Shown here: in pieces, positions 8,291-15,366 of the stretch
Numbering within the stretch: position 1 is the stretch's first letter
Layout of the letters: the number at the start of each line of letters is the position of its first letter
Assembly (NCBI RefSeq): GCF_049723905.1
Contig: NZ_JBJKFD010000001.1
Coordinates: forward strand, 2,790,001 to 2,854,000
Direction of reading: 5' to 3'
Length of the DNA stretch: 64,000 nt
From: G963665185 sp049723905
GTDB lineage: Bacteria; Desulfobacterota; Desulfovibrionia; Desulfovibrionales; Desulfovibrionaceae
Notes under the pieces: model-generated
The model's input: the letters and a program-made list of their open reading frames with translations, nothing else
The model's database searches: none
What the model was told of the DNA's origin: nothing
Position numbers and translations under genes: made by a program

Positions 8291-8897
8291 GATTTTCTCG
8301 GCTCTGCTCATTGTCGGACTGGTCAAACTCGGGGTTTTGGGAGCCATTGGCTTCGACCTGTTCGGACGCCTTGGCCTGGATGAAGTTCCAGGGGCAAAAA
8401 CCGTGGCAACCACCATTGCCGAAGTTGTGCCCCAGCCCGCTCCTGCCATGGCTGCAAGCAATAATGCCACGGCCCAGAACGCAACAGCCCCAAACGCCAC
8501 GGCTCAGAAACCCGCCAACATGGCCCCGGCAGACTGGCAGGCGCTGAAACGCAAGCAGGAAGAGCTGTCGCGCAAGGAACAGGCACTGCATAACCTGGAA
8601 CGCGAACTCAACCGCAAGATTGAAAAACTCACGGCTCTTGAAAAAAGCATCAAGGCCATGTTGGACGACGCCCGCTCCGTGCAGGACAAGAAGTTCAAGC
8701 ATCTGGTGGACGTATACAGCAACATGAAGGCCAAGAACGCAGCCCAGGCCCTGGAAAAACTGGACCAGAAAACTGCTGTCAAAATTCTGTCTGGCATGCG
8801 CGGCAGAAAGGCCGGCGAAGTACTCAATTTCGTGACACCCGCCAATGCTGCCAAGCTTTCGCAGGAGCTGACACGCATGCAGATACCTTTTGAGTAG
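8211..8897 (+). CDS. motE: MotE-like flagellar motor chaperone (MgtE-N-like domain)
   Basis: Up to 228 residues. A membrane segment (about residues 27-50, FSALLIVGLVKLGVLGAIGF) is followed by an Ala/Thr/Asn-rich periplasmic linker, a long coiled coil (about 105-160) and a C-terminal MgtE-N-like domain (DVYSNMKAKNAAQALEKL; LSGMRGRKAGEVLNF). This layout matches MotE, a stabiliser of the stator protein MotC. The frame overlaps the 3' end of fliJ by 80 bases. ATG 8211 is the only normal start before the membrane segment, yet it lacks a good ribosome site, so translational coupling or a non-standard start inside the overlap is possible. The family call is firmer than the start. Confidence 0.78.
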   Translation: MSRKNSLKSRRTTTKCQPSSTKTRISRIFSALLIVGLVKLGVLGAIGFDLFGRLGLDEVPGAKTVATTIAEVVPQPAPAMAASNNATAQNATAPNATAQKPANMAPADWQALKRKQEELSRKEQALHNLERELNRKIEKLTALEKSIKAMLDDARSVQDKKFKHLVDVYSNMKAKNAAQALEKLDQKTAVKILSGMRGRKAGEVLNFVTPANAAKLSQELTRMQIPFE

Positions 8898-8903
8898 GGG
8901 AGT

Positions 8904-9028
8904 AGGCTGTTGAAAAAGGCCCGATAGCAGCGTTGCTGCACATCTCCACTTCGCGGGCCGTATGAAAGAATACTGGCCTCGCTCGTGGAACTGCTAGCGC
9001 CTTGCTCTCAGACCTTTTTGAACAGCCT
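8904..9028. repeat. palindromic repeat P, copy 3
   Basis: Arms AGGCTGTTGAAAAAGG and CCTTTTTGAACAGCCT. The core is ATGAAAGAATACTGG, a variant subtype. It starts 6 bases after the motE stop and forms the first half of a duplicated block of about 240 bp. Confidence 0.85.
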
Positions 9029-9160
9029 CTGCTAGGCGGGAGTGGGGAAAGAATTTAAGAGGTCTTTGACCAAATCCTGGCTTTGAGGCTTTTATTAAAA
9101 AAGACTAATAATTTTAGGGGCTGTTTAACTTAGACAGCCCCTTTATTTTTTATTTAACGC

Positions 9161-9216
9161 ATCGCAGGTCCAGGAGGCCGTTGCCTCCTGGCGGGGGGAT
9201 GGGGGCAGCGCCCCCT
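9161..9216 (+). repeat. GC-rich hairpin repeat S, copy 2
   Basis: ATCGCAGGTCCAGGAGGC...GCCTCCTGGC, then GGGGGCAGCGCCCCC. Inverted relative to copy 1. It separates the two units of the duplicated block. Confidence 0.8.
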
Positions 9217-9225
9217 ATTGATCAT

Positions 9226-9348
9226 GGCTGTTGAAAAAGGCCGATAGCGGCGTTGCTACACATCTCCACTTCACGGGCCGTATTGAAGAATACTGGCCCC
9301 GCTCGTGGAACTGCTTGCGCCTTGCTCTCAGACCTTTTTGAACAGCCT
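9226..9348. repeat. palindromic repeat P, copy 4 (second unit of a tandem duplication)
   Basis: Near-identical to copy 3. The following bases to about 9464 repeat 9029-9143 almost exactly (AAGAATTTAAGAGGTC..., ending in the small palindrome GGGGCTGT/ACAGCCCC). Confidence 0.85.
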
Positions 9349-9472
9349 CTGCTAGGCGGGAGTGAGGAAAGAATTTAAGAGGTCTTTGACCAAATCCTGG
9401 CTTTGAAGCTTTTATTAAAAAAGACTAATAATTTTAGGGGCTGTTTAACTTAGACAGCCCCTTATTGGTCAT

Positions 9473-9597
9473 GGCTGTTTAGAAACTGCACGTTAGCGGC
9501 GTTGCTGCGAAAAATTGATCTCGCTCGTGTACATCAAGAGCACACATCGTGATTGAATTCCCCTGGTGCCTCGCATCCAGACCTATTTGAACAACCT
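9473..9597. repeat. palindromic repeat P, copy 5 (diverged arms)
   Basis: GGCTGTTTAGAAACTGC at the left and ACCTATTTGAACAACCT at the right are degenerate arms. The inner part carries GTGTACATCAAGAGCACAC, close to the main core type. Confidence 0.7.
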
Positions 9598-9702
9598 GCC
9601 GGATTGGGGAGTAGTGGAAAAAATCCGCTGATGTCCTGCTCCCAGCTCTCTTTTACCAAATCTTCCTTCTTGAGCTGCTGTTGCAAGACAAATAATCTTA
9701 TT

Positions 9703-9807
9703 TGGCCTGTTGCTTTTTCCAGCGCTGCTTCAGCGCGAGGAAAAGCCTAATCGTAGGTCCAGGAGGCCGTTGCCTCCTGGCGGGGGGATGGGGGCAGCGC
9801 CCCCCAT
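9703..9807 (+). repeat. GC-rich hairpin repeat S, copy 3 (inverted partner of 6991-7100)
   Basis: GGCCTGTTGCTTTTTCC, GCGCTGCTTCAGCGC, then the CCAGGAGG/CCTCCTGG and GGGGGCAGCGCCCCC hairpins: the reverse complement of copy 1 over about 105 bp. Confidence 0.8.
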
Positions 9808-9814
9808 TGATCAT

Positions 9815-9937
9815 GGCTGTTGAAAAAGGCCGATACCGGCGTTGCTGCACATTTTCACTTCGCGGGCCGTATGAAAGAATACTGGCCTCGCTCGTGGAAC
9901 TGCTTGCGCCTTGCTCTCAGACCTTTTTGAACAGCCT
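9815..9937. repeat. palindromic repeat P, copy 6
   Basis: Same subtype as copies 3 and 4, with arms GGCTGTTGAAAAAGG and CCTTTTTGAACAGCC. Confidence 0.85.
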
Positions 9938-9974
9938 GCAATATTAGGACTTTTTAATTTTTTCTAATAAATTT

Positions 9975-10031
9975 ATCGCAGGTCCAGGAGGCCGTTGCCT
10001 CCTGGCGGGGGCATGGGGGCAGCGCCCCCAT
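9975..10031 (+). repeat. GC-rich hairpin repeat S, copy 4
   Basis: ATCGCAGGTCCAGGAGGC...CCTCCTGGC, then GGGGGCAGCGCCCCC. It closes the 1.2-kb gene-free repeat region (8898-10084). The remaining bases to 10084 include ACGACGCTATCGCGCC, which resembles a P right arm. Confidence 0.75.
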
Positions 10032-10084
10032 CACCCTTCTCCGTGCCCACAGCAACGACGCTATCGCGCCATCTCGCCCCTCTG

Positions 10085-11329
10085 CTAATCGAAGTCCGCC
10101 ATCAGCGCGCCGATATGCACCCCATGCTGATAAGGTTCCTTGAGGTAGGCGCTACGTATGCGCCAAAGGGATTGCTGGAGCTGGTCCGAAGATATGCCGT
10201 TGCGCACGGCGGTGTAGGCTTCGATGAACGCGGCCAGGTTGTCGCAGATCTTGAGCATCCTGCCGTCTTTGGGGTCGTATTCGTCGGAGTTGTATTCTTC
10301 CTGCATCTGCTCGAATGTCACTTCCACGAGCTTACCGTCCTTGCGGATGACCGTGGCAAACTCCTCCTCGTCGCCTTCAATGCCCAGGAGGAACTTGAGC
10401 CGGTCGGAAAGTTGGCCGTGCCGCCCTTTTTCCAACATGGAAAAGACACGGCGGTTCAGGGCGTCTTCCTCGTATTCGCGGATAAGCCCGGCAATGCCGG
10501 AAACGCTGCGCTTGACCGGAGAGATGATGTCTCGGGTGAGCACTTCGGGCAAATCGTGAAAAATACCAGAGAAAAAGTTGTTCTGCAGCCGGGCACGGCA
10601 GGCCCCGTGTTCCAGGCCGAAGAAATAGGCATAGGAGGCCACGATGAACATGTGGCCGAGCACGGAGGTGTCCGGCACTCGGGGCGTTTGCGACCAGCGG
10701 GTCTGGAAGCGGAGGCGTCCGCACAGGGCTGCGAAACGGTTCAGGGTGGAGCCGTATTCGAGCAATTCGGGCACGCCTTCAATGTCGTCGTATTCCAGAA
10801 GCGTGGAGGTGAACGACTGCTCAATGTCTTCCAGCTCTTCGTCCGAGGGGTTGAGATCCTTGATAAGGCTGAACTCGTACTGGCTGGCGTAAATGTGTGA
10901 GGCGAACAGGATGCGCCCGGCAAGGTCGGAATGGTCGGGAATGCTGAGGAACGAGCGCATGCGGTCGCAGAAGTCGTCGCCCAGAATCTGGATGATGGGC
11001 ATGAGCTGTTCCAGAACCCACGCGGTCAGACGCTCGTAATGCTCGGGGATGGCTTTTATCTGGTAGAACACGGGTGGTTTGATGTCTGTGATGATGAGGC
11101 GGTAAAGGTATTCGAAGATTCCGCCCTCGACGATGCGATTTCCCAGAGCCAGCTTTTCCTCCGGGGACATTTTCCGGCTGTTCAGCTCGAACAGCATCCA
11201 GGCAACCATCATTTTGTGGGATTGCTTGTCTATCTCGTACAATTCCATGGCCCGGAGCTTGTCGTTCCACCGCTTCATGTAGGCCCCGGAAAAAAGGAGT
11301 TGAAGCAGGCTTTTTCTGATGCTAGGCAT
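10085..11329 (-). CDS. HD-domain phosphohydrolase (YfbR-like)
   Basis: A 414-residue cytosolic protein of the HD superfamily of metal-dependent phosphohydrolases. Metal-ligand motifs are visible: VLGHMFIVASYAYFFG (first His), then FFSGIFHDLPEVLTRDI with the His-Asp pair, and KICDNLAAFIEA with a later Asp. The layout recalls YfbR-type nucleotidases, but the protein is about twice their length, with extra helical regions at both ends. ATG 11329 (MPSIRKSLLQLLFSG) is chosen because the longer upstream frame reads as random sequence; no good ribosome site is seen. It is divergent from the CBS gene across 119 bases. The substrate is unknown. Confidence 0.75.
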   Translation of the reverse strand: MPSIRKSLLQLLFSGAYMKRWNDKLRAMELYEIDKQSHKMMVAWMLFELNSRKMSPEEKLALGNRIVEGGIFEYLYRLIITDIKPPVFYQIKAIPEHYERLTAWVLEQLMPIIQILGDDFCDRMRSFLSIPDHSDLAGRILFASHIYASQYEFSLIKDLNPSDEELEDIEQSFTSTLLEYDDIEGVPELLEYGSTLNRFAALCGRLRFQTRWSQTPRVPDTSVLGHMFIVASYAYFFGLEHGACRARLQNNFFSGIFHDLPEVLTRDIISPVKRSVSGIAGLIREYEEDALNRRVFSMLEKGRHGQLSDRLKFLLGIEGDEEEFATVIRKDGKLVEVTFEQMQEEYNSDEYDPKDGRMLKICDNLAAFIEAYTAVRNGISSDQLQQSLWRIRSAYLKEPYQHGVHIGALMADFD

Positions 11330-11448
11330 AAAATAATCGCACTTTGTAATATTTTTGCGGACAGGGAACAGCGACTGGTATGAACTTTCTTGCAGACTAG
11401 CCCTGCCCGAGCCAAACCTCAAGCATACATCGGACCGGGAGGTTGGAG

Positions 11449-11937
11449 ATGATTCTTCGCAAGCGTGCATGGGATATCATGCGTACGGATTTCGCCAAGG
11501 TCGATGACCAGGCAACATTGGCCGACGTGATGAAAATCATGCGTGAAAGCCTGAAAGACACACCCGAGGCACACATCGTGCTGGTGCTTTCCGAAATGGG
11601 CAACCTGCGCGGAGTCGTTTCCGCTTTTGATGTGCTCAAAACAGCAGAAAATATCGTGGTGCAGGACCAGTCCGTCCTTTCCGACTCGGAAGGCACGGAT
11701 TGGGATGCCGCCTTCCGCCGCGCCTGCGGCATGTGCAGCGGCATTGAAATAACCAAGGTAATGAACGACAAAGTTCCCTCGGTCAAACCCAACGACCCGC
11801 TCCTTCTGGTGCTTCATGCCCTGGTCGAAGCCCGCCACAACTGGATCGTTGTCGAGGAAGGCGAAAAGCCCATCGGCATTATCGTAATCAGCGACCTGTA
11901 CCGGGAGATCACCCGCGAGATGGTCGCAGAAATGTAA
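11449..11937 (+). CDS. two-CBS-domain protein
   Basis: A 162-residue protein made of a tandem CBS pair, with DIMRTDFAKVDDQATLADVM opening the first and KVMNDKVPSVKPNDPLLLVL opening the second. GIIVISDLYREI closes the second, as usual. Such Bateman modules bind adenosine nucleotides and act as energy or redox sensors, often in trans. GGAGG sits 6 bases before ATG 11449; an in-frame TTG 6 bases earlier would sit inside the spacer. A perfect terminator follows, so the gene is monocistronic. No effector domain is attached, so the partner is unknown. Confidence 0.85.
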   Translation: MILRKRAWDIMRTDFAKVDDQATLADVMKIMRESLKDTPEAHIVLVLSEMGNLRGVVSAFDVLKTAENIVVQDQSVLSDSEGTDWDAAFRRACGMCSGIEITKVMNDKVPSVKPNDPLLLVLHALVEARHNWIVVEEGEKPIGIIVISDLYREITREMVAEM

Positions 11938-11959
11938 GACTGCTCCCACGCAAACAAAG

Positions 11960-12004
11960 GCCCGGCCCGGAATATTCCCCCAATATTCCGGGCCGGGCTT
12001 TTTT
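11960..12004 (+). terminator. Rho-independent terminator after the CBS gene
   Basis: A 17-bp perfect stem (GCCCGGCCCGGAATATT with its complement), loop CCCCC, then TTTTTT. One of the clearest terminators in the window. Confidence 0.93.
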
Positions 12005-12154
12005 GTTTCTGCCCACAACCCCAGAACCTCAGAATACAAGGGGCCTGACAGAGGTGGACGGTTTTCGCATCATGCCTTACAGATTTTCCACAAGCCAACG
12101 GCTTACGAAGACACGGCCCGAACCCACAAACCGTTACCCGACACTGACATTTCC

Positions 12155-12655
12155 ATGACCCACGATCCCACAGACCAATATTTGCCGCGCGGAGAATTTT
12201 CGTTCCTCAGTCTGTCCATTGGGGCCATGATCCGTGTTCTGTACTACCGGCTGCGCGGCATGCGCCCGGTGCGTGTGGGGCACTGCAAACAATGCGGGGC
12301 CTGCTGCCGCAACCTGCATCTTTTTCATCGCGGCAAATGGATACAGACCAGGCGCCAATTCAAGCGCATGATCGCCGAATGCCCTGAGTATGAACGGTTT
12401 GAAATCATGGACGACCCAGGCATGCTGTTGCTTTTCAGCTGCCGTTTTCTTTCCGAAGACAACATCTGCCAGGATTATGAAAACCGCCCCAGCGCCTGCC
12501 TGGAATACCCGACACTGGACCTGCACCTGCGAAGCAAGGTTCTTTACCCCAACTGCGGCTACTCCTTTAAGATGGTCAAAGACTTTGGCAAAACCATGAA
12601 GGCTGTGGCTCACATACAGGAACAGGCGGAAGACAAGGAAGATGCTGACGAGTGA
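12155..12655 (+). CDS. YkgJ-type zinc/iron-chelating cysteine-cluster protein
   Basis: A 166-residue cytosolic protein of the YkgJ (CxxCxxCC) family. CKQCGACCRNLHLF near residue 45 is the signature cluster. Later cysteines (SCRFLSEDNICQDYENRP, then CLEYP and NCGY) complete the metal site, thought to bind a Zn or Fe-S centre. The family's biochemical role is not settled. No strong Shine-Dalgarno precedes ATG 12155, although the frame and motif are clear. It stands alone between a terminator and the DUF2975/Xre pair. Confidence 0.82.
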   Translation: MTHDPTDQYLPRGEFSFLSLSIGAMIRVLYYRLRGMRPVRVGHCKQCGACCRNLHLFHRGKWIQTRRQFKRMIAECPEYERFEIMDDPGMLLLFSCRFLSEDNICQDYENRPSACLEYPTLDLHLRSKVLYPNCGYSFKMVKDFGKTMKAVAHIQEQAEDKEDADE

Positions 12656-12694
12656 AACAACATGGCCGTCGCTCTTTTTTTTGCCAGATACTTA

Positions 12695-12724
12695 TTGACA
12701 AACGATAACTTATTACCGCATTAA
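12695..12724 (+). promoter_or_regulatory. possible sigma-70 promoter for the DUF2975/Xre pair
   Basis: A consensus TTGACA at 12695-12700 lies in AT-rich sequence, with CATTAA after an 18-base gap as a weak -10. Transcription would begin about 25 bases before the ribosome site. Confidence 0.3.
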
Positions 12725-12766
12725 GGTCATCAGAACATCCAATTGAACATTGTGGAGGATTTCGTG

Positions 12767-13312
12767 ATGGCCAAGATACGCAGTGTAAGCCGCATGTTCC
12801 GTTTTCTTTTTCTGGCAGCCATGCTGCTTCCAATTTTCTCGGTGTGCTCCTGGCTGTGGCTGGGGCCGGAAAACGGGAGTGTCATTCTGCAAATAAGCCC
12901 GCTTTCGCATGGGCTGGAGGAATTCATCCCCAGCCAGGGGCTGGACATGCAGCAGCGTCTTCTGGGCATGGCGGCGCAAGCAGTGCCCGCAGCCGTGAAC
13001 ATGTTTCTGTACTGGCAGCTGGCCGTTCTGTTCGGCCTGTATTCCAAAGGGGAAATATTCACGTCCGGCAATGTGGCCTGCTACCGCCGTACCGCATTCG
13101 CCCTGCTTGCTTCGCAGGTTCTGGGGCCGCTGTACCAGGCCGCGGCATCGCTGGTGCTGACCATGAACAACGGACCGGGGCATCGCACCATAGCCGTGGG
13201 GCTGGACAACTACGACCTGGCCGAGGTTCTCATTGCCGTGGTCATTATCGTGATTGCCTGGGTAATGGACGAGGGGCGCAAGCTCAAAGACGAAGAAGCA
13301 CTGGTCATATAA
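12767..13312 (+). CDS. DUF2975 family membrane protein
   Basis: A 181-residue protein with four predicted membrane segments (about residues 10-32, 72-95, 108-130 and 147-170), the pattern of DUF2975. GGAGG 8 bases before ATG 12767 fixes the start. DUF2975 genes are usually followed by a short Xre-type repressor gene, as here (13324), and the pair is thought to act as a membrane-linked sensor and repressor. The function of the membrane partner is unknown. Assignment rests on topology, length and neighbour rather than a diagnostic motif. Confidence 0.72.
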   Translation: MAKIRSVSRMFRFLFLAAMLLPIFSVCSWLWLGPENGSVILQISPLSHGLEEFIPSQGLDMQQRLLGMAAQAVPAAVNMFLYWQLAVLFGLYSKGEIFTSGNVACYRRTAFALLASQVLGPLYQAAASLVLTMNNGPGHRTIAVGLDNYDLAEVLIAVVIIVIAWVMDEGRKLKDEEALVI

Positions 13313-13323
13313 GGGGAGACGGC

Positions 13324-13545
13324 ATGGGGATCATCATCAACCTTGACGTGATGCTTGCCCGGCGCAAGATGTCGGGCAAAGAGCTGGCCGAGGCCGTGGG
13401 CATCACGCCACAAAATCTGTCTGTGCTCAAGACGGGCCGGGCAAAGGCCATACGCTTCACCACCCTGAACGCGATCTGCCGCCATCTGGACTGCCAGCCG
13501 GGAGATATTCTGGAATATCGAGATACCGGAGCAGCAGACGAGTAG
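13324..13545 (+). CDS. Cro/C1 (Xre)-type transcriptional regulator, YozG-like
   Basis: A 73-residue protein that is essentially one helix-turn-helix domain: LDVMLARRKMSGKELAEAVG, then ITPQNLSVLKTGRAKAIRF, then LNAICRHLDCQPGDILEY. The last motif is the signature ending of this small Xre subfamily. GGGGAGA precedes the ATG, and the start is 11 bases after the DUF2975 stop, so the two are co-translated. It likely represses its own promoter. Confidence 0.88.
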   Translation: MGIIINLDVMLARRKMSGKELAEAVGITPQNLSVLKTGRAKAIRFTTLNAICRHLDCQPGDILEYRDTGAADE

Positions 13546-13607
13546 CTCCCCTGCCTACGGGAAAACCGACATCCCACGGCATTGTGCCGGGGCGGCGTAC
13601 AGACCGG

Positions 13608-14171
13608 TTAAAACACCTCGGCTTCGAACCAGAAGATACGGGCGTCGGGCGCGGTGTGGGCATCGGGGGGAAGCCCTGCCTTGTGGCAGGTCTGGCGCAG
13701 AAAGGTGAGGCGGTCCCACTTCCACTCCGTAGCCACCTGGGGCAGAAGCAGCCCGGAATGGCCGCCCTGCTGGATGAGCAGGCCGTGGCGTCCCACCTCG
13801 ATACGTTCCGGATCGGGACAGAGTTCCAGGGGGCTGAGCACGGAAATTTCAATTTCCAGGGTCTCGAATTCGGCAGGAGAAAGCGGACGGAAACGCGGGT
13901 CCTGAAAAGCAGCGGCCTGGGCCATGGCGTAGACGTTCTGGTACAGGGGCTTGTCGCCCACAATGTGACCGATGCAGCCGCGCAGCTGGCCGCGAATCTT
14001 GAGCGTGACAAACACGCCCAGTTCCTCGCGCAGGGTGTCTGTGGGTGGCTCGGGAACGGAATTCTGTCCAAAGTCGTTGTCCAGTCCGCGCCGGATGGAG
14101 GTGCGCACCAGTTCTTTCAGATAGTCTTTTTCCACATCTTCAAGCTGAAATCGAAACACTTCGGCAGCCAT
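13608..14171 (-). CDS. amrA: AMMECR1-domain protein (AmmeMemoRadiSam system protein A)
   Basis: A 187-residue single-domain AMMECR1 protein. LRGCIGHIVGDKPLYQNVYA and DPRFRPLSPAEFETLEIEIS are the family's most conserved blocks, and GLLLPQVATEWKWDRLTFLR with TCHKAGLPPDA completes the fold. In many bacteria the domain occurs with a Memo-type protein and a radical SAM enzyme (the AmmeMemoRadiSam set); neither partner is in the window. The reaction is unknown. GGGAGG lies just before the ATG. purN lies upstream on the same strand with a 73-base gap. Confidence 0.88.
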   Translation of the reverse strand: MAAEVFRFQLEDVEKDYLKELVRTSIRRGLDNDFGQNSVPEPPTDTLREELGVFVTLKIRGQLRGCIGHIVGDKPLYQNVYAMAQAAAFQDPRFRPLSPAEFETLEIEISVLSPLELCPDPERIEVGRHGLLIQQGGHSGLLLPQVATEWKWDRLTFLRQTCHKAGLPPDAHTAPDARIFWFEAEVF

Positions 14172-14244
14172 GGTTCCTCCCGATGATTGAGGTTGAACCG
14201 AAAAATCCCGTCAGAATCCCACTGCTCCACGCAAAGAGAAGGAG

Positions 14245-14925
14245 CTAAAAATCCTCCAGCGGCGGATTGACCATGTATGCGCCCTGGCCGTCGTCACACA
14301 CGGAAGGCTGGTTGCCAGCGTCCAGGACAACGACCTTGCGGCCCTGGATTTCCAGCCGTCCCTGGGCCAGCCATTGCACGGCCTGGGGATAGATGCGGTG
14401 TTCCAGACGCAGAATGCGCGCGCCCAGACTCTCACCATCGTCTTTATTGAACGCGGGAACCACGGCCTGGATGATGATGGGGCCGTTGTCCATCTTGGCA
14501 TCGACAAAATGCACGGTGCAGCCGGAAAAACGCACCCCGTGGTCCGCGGCATCGCCCTGCCCATGCACGCCGGGAAAACTGGGCAGCAGGGCCGGATGGA
14601 TGTTCAGGACCTTGTTGGGAAAGGCGTTGAGCAACACCGGGGTGATGATGCGCATGAACCCGGCCATGATAACGGCCTCGGCCTGATGTTCCCGGATGAT
14701 GCGGACCATTTCCGTATCGTACTCTTCGCGGCTGGAAAAATCGGTGTGGCTGACCACCGCGGTGGGAATCCCGGCCTTTCGGGCCCGTTCCAGACCATAG
14801 GCATCGGGCTTGTTGGAAAGGACCAGACGGATGTCCACGTCCAGCTTGCCTGCCTGCGTCGCATCGATGAGCGATTGCAGGTTGGAGCCGGAGCCGGAAA
14901 GTAAGACAGCAACACAAAACGACAT
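14245..14925 (-). CDS. purN: phosphoribosylglycinamide formyltransferase
   Basis: A 226-residue enzyme of purine biosynthesis that transfers a formyl group from 10-formyltetrahydrofolate to GAR. The N-terminal LLSGSGSNLQSLID is the phosphate-binding loop. Catalytic Asn108 and His110 lie in LNIHPALLPSFPG, and Asp146 lies in DAKMDNGPII, at the spacing of Escherichia coli PurN. AAGGAAG precedes the ATG. The protein ends about 10 residues beyond the usual C-terminus. It is transcribed toward amrA. P copy 7 begins 21 bases upstream of the start. Confidence 0.95.
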   Translation of the reverse strand: MSFCVAVLLSGSGSNLQSLIDATQAGKLDVDIRLVLSNKPDAYGLERARKAGIPTAVVSHTDFSSREEYDTEMVRIIREHQAEAVIMAGFMRIITPVLLNAFPNKVLNIHPALLPSFPGVHGQGDAADHGVRFSGCTVHFVDAKMDNGPIIIQAVVPAFNKDDGESLGARILRLEHRIYPQAVQWLAQGRLEIQGRKVVVLDAGNQPSVCDDGQGAYMVNPPLEDF

Positions 14926-14946
14926 CGGTGCTTCCTTCTATTAGAC

Positions 14947-15070
14947 GGCTGCTGAAAAAGGCCCAATAGCTTCGTTGCTGCGCATTTACGCTTCACGGGC
15001 CGTATTAAAGAACACTGGCCTCGCTCGCGGAAATGCTGGCGCCTTGCTCTTCAGTCTTTTTGAGCAGCCT
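14947..15070. repeat. palindromic repeat P, copy 7
   Basis: Arms GGCTGCTGAAAAAGG and CTTTTTGAGCAGCC, core subtype AAAGAACACTGGCCTCGC as in copies 3, 4 and 6. It lies between purN (start side) and cobA-hemD (stop side). Confidence 0.85.
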
Positions 15071-15136
15071 ATCGCCAAACTTTTTGGGAAAGTGAAACAG
15101 AACAACCTTGCAAAAAGCAACTACAGGAGTTCACCT

Positions 15137-15210
15137 TTCCCTCCCCCCATACTGAGGGGGTCTGGGGGAAATCATTTCCCCCAGCGGGGTGCAGGGGCAG
15201 CGCCCCTGCA
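15137..15210. repeat. GC-rich double hairpin (variant of repeat S)
   Basis: CTGGGGGAAAT and ATTTCCCCCAG pair perfectly around one base (15162-15184). TGCAGGGGC and GCCCCTGCA form a second hairpin (15190-15210). Same kind of paired-hairpin layout as repeat S with different sequence. Confidence 0.65.
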
Positions 15211-15250
15211 TCAAACGGCCTGAAGCTTCCAAATTTTCTTGCGGTCAACT

Positions 15251-15361
15251 CAAAAGCCGGGCTGATTAGGCACGAGGATTTTGGCAGAGCCGACGTGTAT
15301 TCTTTTATACACAAGGCGTTGCCAAAACCGGAGTAACGCCGTCAGCACGGAGTTTTCAGCT
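15251..15361. repeat. palindromic repeat P, copy 8 (diverged)
   Basis: AAAAGCCGGGCTGATTAGG at the left, GTGTATTCTTTTATACAC as the core, then GGAGTAACGCCGTCAGC and GTTTTCAGCTT. Core and inner arms are intact, outer arms decayed. It ends next to the cobA-hemD stop codon. Confidence 0.7.
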
Positions 15362-15366
15362 TACCG

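Noticed and set aside
8898..10084. Insertion sequence
   Set aside because: The palindromes and flanking GGGGCTGT/ACAGCCCC repeats look mobile, but no transposase frame or remnant is present.
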